Shown here: in pieces, positions 1-5,256 of the stretch | How the letters are laid out: the number at the start of each line of letters is the position of its first letter | Numbering within the stretch: the stretch's first letter is position 1 | NCBI GenBank assembly: GCA_020252385.1 | Contig: JADCDC010000185.1 | Span: 1-6,739 of the forward strand | DNA: 6,739 bases | Reading direction: 5' to 3' | Source of the DNA: Aestuariivirga sp. | GTDB taxonomy: Bacteria; Pseudomonadota; Alphaproteobacteria; Rhizobiales; Aestuariivirgaceae | Position numbers and translations under genes: made by a program | Notes under the pieces: model-generated | The model's input: the letters and a program-made list of their open reading frames with translations, nothing else | The model's database searches: none | What the model was told of the DNA's origin: nothing

Positions 1-259
1 CATGTGCTCCGACCAGCAGCCGCCAGCAGTGGACGGCGTCTGGCCGGGGCAGATCGTCACCGTGGGCTGCATCTCGGAGCTTTGCTACCTGACCAACAGC
101 GGGGGCGGCGGTCGCACCGCCGTCAACGGATCGGAGCGCGTCGAAGGCGATTTCACCTTCTATCGCCCATCGCTCTCCATGCGCGTCGTGAACTTCTCGC
201 AGGACACCGATGAATACGGAGCCGTCGTCTCGTGGACCCTTGAGCTTGAGGAAATCTGA
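1..259 (+). CDS. Small tail-region protein of unknown function, probably 5'-truncated
   Basis: An open frame runs from the window edge to a TGA at 257-259. The first codon visible in this frame is ATG at 2-4, but with only one base upstream I cannot tell whether it is the true start. More likely this is the 3' part of a longer gene. The 85 visible residues are beta-rich, with a Gly-rich turn (about residues 34-37), three Cys (2, 23, 28) and no membrane segment. The stop overlaps the start of the tail hub gene as TGATG, so it belongs to the same late operon. I do not recognise the family with confidence. By position, just before the hub, a tail-tip assembly or structural role is the best guess. 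Confidence is high that it is coding and low for function. Confidence 0.7.
   Translation, partial: MCSDQQPPAVDGVWPGQIVTVGCISELCYLTNSGGGGRTAVNGSERVEGDFTFYRPSLSMRVVNFSQDTDEYGAVVSWTLELEEI
248..252 (+). promoter_or_regulatory. Ribosome binding site of the tail hub gene, inside the preceding gene
   Basis: GAGGA lies 6 nt before the ATG at 259, within the last codons of the upstream ORF. It supports ATG 259 as the hub start and, with the TGATG junction, suggests translational coupling. Confidence 0.6.
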
Positions 260-1941
260 TGACGTTCCATTTCGCGTGGGTCAACTCGTCCCAGACAACC
301 TTCACCAATGCGATGAAGCGGGAGGACGAGGAGGTTCTGGGCTTCGAGATCAATCACGACGAGGGCGACTTCGCCACGCTTCGGCTTGAGATCAGAAACC
401 CGCGCATCGGCCTTCTCAACGTCGGCCGCAAGCGGTGGGGGTGGTTCGCGGTGGATGGCACGCCGCTGTTCTTCGGTCGCCTCGTCGGACTGCCGGATGA
501 GATCAACGACGATCTGGTGTCGCTGACCTTCGTGGCGAGGCCGCTCGACTATCAGACGAAGAAATCTGCCGTGGCTGCGACGATGAAGGAGGTCGAATAC
601 TTCGATCCACTGTTCATCTCGCTCGACCGTCAGGCCGAGCCCGACAGTGTTCTTGAGGCGAGGCCGAAGGTGTGGTGCATCGACCGCGTCACGCACGCAA
701 TCACCTCCAGCCACATCACGCTGGGCGAGGACGGCACAATCGACTTCGGCGGATCGATGTACGAAGGCAGCGTGCGGTGCTCGTTCGCCGGATCGCCGCA
801 GCAGAAGGTCGTCATTACCGCGACCGTGTCGTGGAACCAGTACGGCGTCGGCGTCATCAGGCACAAGTGGGGCTCAATCAAGACCTACACGGGCGACGGC
901 CTCCTGGCTGACTGGCCGAAGGCGGGGCAGAAGGTCGGTGCCGGGTGGACGGTCAAGGCATCGAAGGCCAAGGACAAGTGGTCAAGCCTCAACAACGTGA
1001 ACATCGGCACCGATGAGGAAACGTCCTATCGCCTCTACTGCTACAACATCACGGGGTGGGTCGATTTCCAGTACGAGGCCGAGCGCGAATACAAGGAGGT
1101 GGCGACCTTCACCATGTCGTCCAATGTGCAGGAAATCCTGACCGAGACTGGCGACGAAGAGCCGATCACGCTGGCCGTCAACGGCGAAGCCGATGCACCG
1201 GTGGACGCGGGCGCGACCATCCCGATTGGCGACCTTCGCCGCCGCGCATACTTCTCGACGGAGCGCGGCAACAAGAGCGTGGCATACCTTGCGAACATCG
1301 CAGCGTCCAAGCTCCTCGCATCGGCGCGGTGCGTCGAGGTGTCGTTCGATCTGCCGTTCTCGTTTGCCGCTGATTTGAGCCTTCGGAAGAGCGGCCGCAT
1401 TGAAGACGCTCGACTGCCGGGTGGCGATGCCACTGGCAAGATCAAGTCGTATTCGATCAGCGGCGATGGCGAGACAGGCTCTTTCGGTTGCTCGGTCAAG
1501 CTGGCGTGCTCACCGGGCTACGGCGGCGTCGCATCGACCGATGATGGAACGCCGTCCTATGTGGCTGACGGCTATGTCTCGAACTACCAGACGATGGTCG
1601 GCGCAACGACAACCATCGTCACGGACCCGGATACTGGCCAGCCAGCGATGACAATCGTGAACTTCGACCAGACGGTCATCAACGACGATGGGCTCGACCT
1701 CTTCAACATGACCGCCGACAACTGCACCCTCCATCGGCACGTCTTCAACGAGCAGCACGACCAGTCGGGCTTCGTCTTCCAGGACGCGACCGACACGCAC
1801 GATGCCCTGGGAAAAAACTACACATACATCCAGATCAGGCTGAAGCCAGTCAACGGCGGGCCATTCGAGACGCCGTACACGATCACCTGTTCCGATCTGA
1901 CAATCCCGAAGACCATCGACCTTGAGGCACCTTCAGCATGA
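259..1941 (+). CDS. Putative phage tail hub / tail tip protein
   Basis: The 560-aa product is probably the structural hub at the distal end of a siphophage-like tail, on which fibres assemble. Residues about 27-98 form a beta-rich segment with the flavour of gp27/VgrG-type hub domains: a run of short strands, then a WGWFAVDGTPLFFGRL segment (60-75) of the kind that reports a value and then a field. Residues about 380-423 (IEDARLPGG, then a GKIKSYSISGDGETGSFG segment and a C-S-V-K-L-A-C strand) match a pattern I associate with hub-like proteins of alphaproteobacterial phages. Residues about 430-560 look like a separate beta-rich C-terminal domain. There is no signal peptide or membrane segment. 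The start at 259 sits in TGATG and has GAGGA 6 nt upstream; the stop overlaps the next start as ATGA. Its size and place before the fibre gene fit a hub. Family assignment is from memory of sequence patterns, not a search. It could instead be another tail-tip (Tal-like) protein. Confidence 0.6.
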   Translation: MTFHFAWVNSSQTTFTNAMKREDEEVLGFEINHDEGDFATLRLEIRNPRIGLLNVGRKRWGWFAVDGTPLFFGRLVGLPDEINDDLVSLTFVARPLDYQTKKSAVAATMKEVEYFDPLFISLDRQAEPDSVLEARPKVWCIDRVTHAITSSHITLGEDGTIDFGGSMYEGSVRCSFAGSPQQKVVITATVSWNQYGVGVIRHKWGSIKTYTGDGLLADWPKAGQKVGAGWTVKASKAKDKWSSLNNVNIGTDEETSYRLYCYNITGWVDFQYEAEREYKEVATFTMSSNVQEILTETGDEEPITLAVNGEADAPVDAGATIPIGDLRRRAYFSTERGNKSVAYLANIAASKLLASARCVEVSFDLPFSFAADLSLRKSGRIEDARLPGGDATGKIKSYSISGDGETGSFGCSVKLACSPGYGGVASTDDGTPSYVADGYVSNYQTMVGATTTIVTDPDTGQPAMTIVNFDQTVINDDGLDLFNMTADNCTLHRHVFNEQHDQSGFVFQDATDTHDALGKNYTYIQIRLKPVNGGPFETPYTITCSDLTIPKTIDLEAPSA

Positions 1942-2318
1942 GCCTTGAAATCCTCGTCCGTCCAGCGATCCCCACTCCGTTCCTCAACACGCAGACGAAG
2001 GAGGTCGTCACGCCATCGGCGGATACCGAGGCCTTCATCGAGTGGGGAGGTCCGCCGAATGCGGCTTCGCAGATGGTGCCGCGCACGATCACCTACAAGA
2101 CCGTTCGCTACAGCAGCAGCAGCGGTGGCTTCGGCGATCCACCGGAGCCGCCAGAGAAGCCCATTTTCCGGTGGAACGAAGTACAGCGGCAGTCGCACAG
2201 TGTCCGCATCACCCAGGCAGGCAAGCCTGAAAACCATGTGGATGTGGAGGTTGTCGATGCCATCGCGTTCGACACCGGGTCGGCATACGTTGTACTGACC
2301 TTCACCAATCCGAGGTGA
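1938..2318 (+). CDS. Uncharacterised tail-region protein, 126 aa
   Basis: I do not recognise this protein. It starts at ATG 1938 in a 4-nt ATGA overlap with the hub gene, with GAGG at 1924-1927 about 10 nt upstream. It has two beta-like halves joined by a flexible linker: a Ser run at residues 59-62 (encoded by four AGC codons), then Gly-Gly and a GDPPEPPEKP segment (66-75). The C-terminal half (about 77-124) alternates hydrophobic and polar residues and ends in a VVLTFTNP strand, which suggests a small beta-sandwich. There are no Cys, no membrane segment and no signal peptide. Tight coupling to the hub and the position upstream of the fibre suggest a tail-tip accessory or minor virion protein. 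That role is inferred from context only. Confidence 0.7.
   Translation: MSLEILVRPAIPTPFLNTQTKEVVTPSADTEAFIEWGGPPNAASQMVPRTITYKTVRYSSSSGGFGDPPEPPEKPIFRWNEVQRQSHSVRITQAGKPENHVDVEVVDAIAFDTGSAYVVLTFTNPR
2312..2317 (+). promoter_or_regulatory. Ribosome binding site deciding the start of the 305-aa gene
   Basis: GAGGTG overlaps the end of the 126-aa gene and lies 10 nt before ATG 2328. Another ATG at 2318 (in TGATG) is closer but in a different frame from the long ORF, so 2328 is the supported start. Confidence 0.5.
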
Positions 2319-2327
2319 TGCCGCAGC

Positions 2328-3245
2328 ATGGTTTCGGTAAGCCCGTTCATCAAGAACATCTCTGGCGTCCACTGGGATGATAACGGCGGTCTTGCGGAAC
2401 CGCTATACGGCAACCGCCCGAAGTACATCCTCATCACGCTGACGGTGCAGGCGGATGAGTTCACTGAAGGAGTGACCATCAGCCCGTTCACCAATGATTA
2501 CGCCTATGGCGGGACATACGAGCAGCCCGGCACATGCCAGAGGGACGACACGGAGCTTGTCGGGCAGCTGGGCGGCTCATACGGGATGCCGCTTGCCGAT
2601 GCGTGGTATCGCCTTCGCATCGCGGAGCGAGCCTCCGACTACATGCTTCTGTACTATCCGAACAGGGATTGCCCTGATGTGTTCATGGAGGATGGTCAGG
2701 GCTGGTACATCATGAAGAAGGACAAGACAGGTGTCACCTTCAGCACAGCCGACCTTACTGTCGATCAGGGCGGCGGTGGCAAGGGCTGGATGTACATGGG
2801 GCCAAGCTGGGCGGCGGTAAACCTGGATCAGGTCAAGGGGCCACTGATCCCGACAGATGAAATTCCTTACCCGTTCTTCATCGGGAACCCTGAGTACCAA
2901 TGGCGGCAACCGAACGGGAGCCTGTCGGCCTTCGCGTGGATGTATAGCTATGACGGCTCGGTCTGCGTCTATCCTGACAATAAATATGACCCTGACCCGG
3001 AAGTGTTCGGAACGGAGTACCAGCAGAGCGGCAGCAGCGTCACCAGGGAGATGGTGAAGGCCATCTCGGAATTCAATCTGGACGTGAAGTGGTACGACAA
3101 GGAGGCGATGGTTGATGTCCCGGTCACGCAGATCGTCGCCATGCGCGGATACAGCAGGGCGACCTATTGGGACGAGCTTGAACTTGAAGTGAACAACGCC
3201 GTCGATCTTCTCATGATGGTCCCGCCGAAAGACGGCGGCATCTAG
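2328..3245 (+). CDS. Uncharacterised late protein, 305 aa, probable virion/tail accessory
   Basis: I do not recognise this family. The product is acidic and very rich in Tyr, Trp, Phe and Gly: for example the RPKYILITLTV strand (30-40), the YMLLYYPNRDCPDVF segment (105-119), the GGGGKGWMYMGPSWAAVN segment (148-165) and the AFAWMYSYDGSVCVYPDN segment (201-218). Three Cys are present (70, 115, 213). The C-terminal part (about 240-298) contains likely helix (TREMVKAISEF) and a beta stretch. No membrane segment, signal peptide or known catalytic motif is visible. It lies between a hub-linked small gene and the fibre gene, separated by 9 nt and 30 nt, so it is co-transcribed with tail genes. High aromatic and Gly content is common in beta-rich surface or sugar-binding tail proteins, so a tail-tip or adhesion accessory is a reasonable but unproven guess. 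Confidence 0.75.
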   Translation: MVSVSPFIKNISGVHWDDNGGLAEPLYGNRPKYILITLTVQADEFTEGVTISPFTNDYAYGGTYEQPGTCQRDDTELVGQLGGSYGMPLADAWYRLRIAERASDYMLLYYPNRDCPDVFMEDGQGWYIMKKDKTGVTFSTADLTVDQGGGGKGWMYMGPSWAAVNLDQVKGPLIPTDEIPYPFFIGNPEYQWRQPNGSLSAFAWMYSYDGSVCVYPDNKYDPDPEVFGTEYQQSGSSVTREMVKAISEFNLDVKWYDKEAMVDVPVTQIVAMRGYSRATYWDELELEVNNAVDLLMMVPPKDGGI

Positions 3246-3264
3246 TCCTGCGCTCAGAAAATCC

Positions 3265-3268
3265 GGAG
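3265..3268 (+). promoter_or_regulatory. Ribosome binding site of the tail fibre gene
   Basis: GGAG lies 7 nt before ATG 3276. An ATG at 3271 is only 2 nt from the GGAG and opens a two-codon frame (ATG AAA TGA), so 3276 is the supported start. Confidence 0.55.
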
Positions 3269-3275
3269 ACATGAA

Positions 3276-4943
3276 ATGACGATGATCTATCGCACGGCGG
3301 GAGCATGGGGCGCGGGCAAAGGCTCGAATCTGACCGCTGCCGAAGTGGACGGGAACTTCCACGATCTCGACGCGCGGCTTGTCGATGTCGAGACGAACCC
3401 GGCGCAGCCAGTTCAGATCGAAGGCATCACCAGCACTGGCTCGGCGCTGACCATCACGATGGATAATGGCGATGTATATGGGCCGTTTCCAATCGACGCC
3501 GCGACCATCGACTTCCGTGGCAATTGGGGTCCGGCGACCGCCTACAAGACCAACGACATCGTCGTCCATGCGGGGAGCGAGGTCTACTACGTTGCCGCAG
3601 ACCATACGAGCGACGGCACATTCGATGCGAACAAGGTCGTCACTGGCAAGACGGTCTATAACCTGATGTTCGATGTCTATCCGATTGCCCAGGAGGCGGT
3701 GGGCTGGGCACTGAGCGAAGGCAACCACAGCGGCATCTCGTTCAATGTCCAGCCAGATAACACCGTCGATGCCACGGTCGACTTCAGCACAAGCGAAGCT
3801 CATCGTGAGGCGATCACCGCCGTCTACTCCTCGCTGACGCAAGGAGGGAACACGGGCATCAACTTCTTCCATGTGGAAGACAGCTTCATCATGACGGCGG
3901 CGGTCGATGCCGGGTGGGTGGGCGAGGCTTCGCTCGACTGGCTGGTCGATGCGCTCAACCGTGGAACGCATACGGGCATCAGCTTCACCTATGACGACAA
4001 CGCAGCCGTGGGCTACGGCGCGCTCTCCGCAAATGTATCGGTCTCCTTCACCGGTCTCACCGACACGCCCGCCAGCTACGGCGGACAGGGCGGCAAGCTG
4101 GTCGCGGTGAAGGGCGATGCGACGGGCATCGAGTTCATCGACAGGAACACGGTCACTGCCGTCGCCGCCGTCCCGCGCTTCATGGGTGCGATGGTCCACA
4201 TGACGGCCACGTCAGGCCCTTGGAACACGTCGGTGGTTGGCTGGACGGCTCCTTTCGATGCGGAGATCTATGACACGGACGGGTTCCACAATACCGTCAC
4301 CAACAATACCCGCCTGACCATCCCCGCAGGCCTCGGGATCAGGAAGGTGCGCCTCAGCGGCACGGGCCGCGTGAACAGCATCGCCGCTGGCTCCGACAAT
4401 TTCCTGTCGATCAGGAAGAACGGCACGGATGTCTACGTGGGATCGGGTTCCGCCGACTTCGAGAACAGCGCCAACACGATCTGGTCGTTCTCCGTACACA
4501 CGGGCGTTCTCGCTGTTTCCGAGGGTGATTATTTCGAGTTGTTCTTCAAGACCAGCGATACGTCGGTGTCGATCGATGCCGACCGCACCTCCCTTTCCAT
4601 CGAGGTGGTGGAAGTCGAGGGCGGCGTCAACATCGCCAATGTGCAGACCGAAAACACGGTGTCCCGCACGCTCGGCGCGGCTGACATCAACGCGCATCTG
4701 CTCTGCACAAGCGCGTCGGCCGTCACGATCACCGTCCCGGCCAACGCGGCGGTATCGATTCCCATTGGCATTGGTCTGGACCTCGAGCAGAGCGGCGCGG
4801 GGCAGGTGAGCATCGTCGCTGCGGGTGGCGTGACGATCAACAAGCCTGCCGACAGGACGGCGGCGACGAGGTCGCAGTTCTCGGTTCTGAGACTCCGCAA
4901 GGTCGGTACCGACTCCTGGACCCTCTCGGGAGACCTGGCGTGA
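3276..4943 (+). CDS. Modular tail fibre / receptor-binding protein
   Basis: The 555-aa product is probably the host-contacting tail fibre. In order: residues 16-32 carry the GSNLTAAEVDGNFHDL motif typical of phage tail fibre N-termini. About 79-112 (FRGNWGPATAYKTNDIVV, then a YYVAADHT strand) resembles the small carbohydrate-binding segments (CBM5/12-like) found in many fibres. About 145-258 holds three repeats of 40-41 aa, each opening with N/T-H/T-(S/T)-G-I-(S/N)-F. About 257-289 is an FTGLTDTPASYGGQGGKL segment and following strand common in fibres. About 300-447 looks like a C1q/TNF-like beta sandwich. About 463-555 is a C-terminal module (RTLGAADIN, CTSASAVTITVPA, GAGQVSIVAAGGVTIN, VGTDSWTLSGDL) seen at the ends of many phage tail proteins. 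There is no membrane segment. It starts 30 nt after the previous gene and its stop overlaps the next start. Domain names are pattern-based; the overall fibre role is well supported. Confidence 0.85.
   Translation: MTMIYRTAGAWGAGKGSNLTAAEVDGNFHDLDARLVDVETNPAQPVQIEGITSTGSALTITMDNGDVYGPFPIDAATIDFRGNWGPATAYKTNDIVVHAGSEVYYVAADHTSDGTFDANKVVTGKTVYNLMFDVYPIAQEAVGWALSEGNHSGISFNVQPDNTVDATVDFSTSEAHREAITAVYSSLTQGGNTGINFFHVEDSFIMTAAVDAGWVGEASLDWLVDALNRGTHTGISFTYDDNAAVGYGALSANVSVSFTGLTDTPASYGGQGGKLVAVKGDATGIEFIDRNTVTAVAAVPRFMGAMVHMTATSGPWNTSVVGWTAPFDAEIYDTDGFHNTVTNNTRLTIPAGLGIRKVRLSGTGRVNSIAAGSDNFLSIRKNGTDVYVGSGSADFENSANTIWSFSVHTGVLAVSEGDYFELFFKTSDTSVSIDADRTSLSIEVVEVEGGVNIANVQTENTVSRTLGAADINAHLLCTSASAVTITVPANAAVSIPIGIGLDLEQSGAGQVSIVAAGGVTINKPADRTAATRSQFSVLRLRKVGTDSWTLSGDLA
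3708..4049 (+). repeat. Three tandem coding repeats of about 40 codons within the tail fibre
   Basis: At protein level three units begin near residues 145, 186 and 226 of the fibre (about 41 and 40 aa apart). Each has a short polar helix-like lead, then NHSGISF, NTGINFF or THTGISF, then an acidic turn (QPDN, VEDS, YDDN) and a hydrophobic strand. At DNA level they have diverged, so this is an old protein repeat rather than a recent duplication. Such repeats usually form a trimeric shaft. Confidence 0.6.
4928..4933 (+). promoter_or_regulatory. Ribosome binding site of the 61-aa gene
   Basis: GGGAGA lies in the last codons of the fibre gene, 6 nt before GTG 4940 and 9 nt before ATG 4943. It fits either start, so start choice rests on codon preference and the TGATG junction. 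Confidence 0.45.
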
Positions 4944-5128
4944 TGACGGCTGAGCAGCGCAAGGCGATCGAGGATGCCATCGCGGAGTGCGAGGCGCGGG
5001 CCAGGGCCGCGACGGACGAGATGCTGGCGCAGAAGCAGCTTGCCCGGTCCATGAGGCAGCGGGCCTATGCCCTCCGGTCGCTGCTTTCTCAGGCAACGCC
5101 CGGGGAATCCCCTGTTCAGACGCCCTGA
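4943..5128 (+). CDS. Small helical (coiled-coil) protein of unknown function, 61 aa
   Basis: Almost the whole product (about residues 2-50) is predicted helix by composition: Ala, Glu, Arg, Gln and Lys rich with hydrophobics at coiled-coil spacing, one Cys and no membrane segment. A short disordered tail (TPGESPVQTP) follows. I chose ATG 4943, which overlaps the fibre stop as TGATG; an in-frame GTG at 4940 would add one residue and is equally placed for the ribosome binding site. The stop lies inside a 14-bp palindrome. The gene sits between fibre and endolysin, so it could be a fibre chaperone, a small virion protein or a lysis accessory; nothing in the sequence decides. Short genes can be spurious, but the coupled start, good ribosome site and coherent helical composition favour a real gene. 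Confidence 0.6.
   Translation: MTAEQRKAIEDAIAECEARARAATDEMLAQKQLARSMRQRAYALRSLLSQATPGESPVQTP
5102..5112. repeat. Short inverted repeat GGGG-AAT-CCCC
   Basis: Four-base G/C arms around a 3-nt loop near the 3' end of the 61-aa gene. It is short and could be chance in GC-rich DNA, but it is the first of several inverted repeats clustered before the endolysin. Confidence 0.35.
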
Positions 5129-5136
5129 GCTCAGGG
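5123..5136. repeat. 14-bp perfect palindrome CCCTGAGCTCAGGG
   Basis: The two 7-bp halves are exact reverse complements, and the stop codon of the 61-aa gene (5126-5128) is inside it. As RNA it could form a 5-bp stem with an AGCT loop; as DNA it could bind a dimeric regulator. It is not followed by a T run, so it is not a classical terminator. Confidence 0.55.
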
Positions 5137-5163
5137 TTCGATACGCCGACTGTCCAGAGACCA

Positions 5164-5180
5164 GGTGGGCGCGCCCCACC
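5164..5180 (+). repeat. Stem-loop GGTGGG-CGCGC-CCCACC
   Basis: A perfect 6-bp GC-rich stem with a 5-nt loop. No U-rich tail follows, so intrinsic termination is unlikely. It overlaps the first GGCGCGCC palindrome. Confidence 0.5.
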
Positions 5181-5186
5181 AAGCCA

Positions 5187-5202
5187 GGGAAACCGGGAAA
5201 CC
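5187..5202. repeat. Tandem direct repeat GGGAAACC x2
   Basis: Two exact, adjacent 8-bp copies at 5187-5194 and 5195-5202. They fall between the two GGCGCGCC palindromes and could be a protein-binding repeat or chance. Confidence 0.5.
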
Positions 5203-5245
5203 TGTCCGGCGCGCCTTCCTGTTGAACCCACCAGCCAAACCAGAA

Positions 5246-5250
5246 CGGAG
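5246..5250 (+). promoter_or_regulatory. Ribosome binding site that fixes the endolysin start
   Basis: CGGAG lies 6 nt before ATG 5257. The reading frame stays open far upstream, but the upstream residues are Arg/Pro-rich and look non-coding, while the family-like sequence begins at the MRINRKAF codons. The start at 5257 is therefore preferred. Confidence 0.55.
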
Positions 5251-5256
5251 ACCGCC

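Larger units (their letters stand above)
5129..5256 (+). promoter_or_regulatory. Repeat-rich 128-bp gap before the endolysin; possible regulatory leader
   Basis: This is the only sizeable non-coding gap in the window. It holds part of a 14-bp palindrome (5123-5136), a GGTGGG/CCCACC stem-loop (5164-5180), two copies of the 8-bp palindrome GGCGCGCC exactly 40 bp apart (5168-5175 and 5208-5215), a tandem GGGAAACC repeat (5187-5202) and CTGTCC twice (5150-5155 and 5202-5207). I see no convincing sigma70 promoter (a TTGAAC at 5222 has no matching -10) and no T-tract terminator. The endolysin frame is open through the gap but has no ATG between 4987 and 5257. A structured leader, a phage-specific promoter or a regulator binding site are all possible; the role is inference. 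Confidence 0.4.

Noticed and set aside
160..864. A 234-codon - strand frame opposite the hub gene
   Set aside because: Shadow of the hub coding strand with no motif and an unnatural Arg/His/Asp-rich composition.
3271..3279. Two-codon upstream frame ATG AAA TGA overlapping the fibre start
   Set aside because: The ribosome site is only 2 nt from this ATG, too close for efficient use; likely chance.
2577..4199. A 540-codon open frame on the - strand opposite the 305-aa and fibre genes
   Set aside because: It mirrors the codon structure of two well-supported + strand genes in GC-rich DNA, has a low-complexity Arg/Asp/Val-rich translation and no recognisable domain.
5131..5160. A TTCGA-containing stretch (CAGGGTTCGATACGCCG) resembling a tRNA T-arm, hence possible att site
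   Set aside because: The flanking bases do not form a T-stem and no acceptor, D or anticodon arm can be drawn around it.
5164..5180. Intrinsic terminator before the endolysin
   Set aside because: The stem-loop is GC-rich but no run of T follows it.
4987..5256. Upstream extension of the endolysin frame to an ATG at 4987
   Set aside because: The added 90 residues are Arg/Pro/Gly-rich with no resemblance to the family, and they overlap the 61-aa gene. ATG 5257 has a suitable ribosome site and begins the family-like sequence.
5222..5256. Sigma70 promoter with TTGAAC as -35
   Set aside because: No -10-like hexamer occurs at 16-18 bp spacing.
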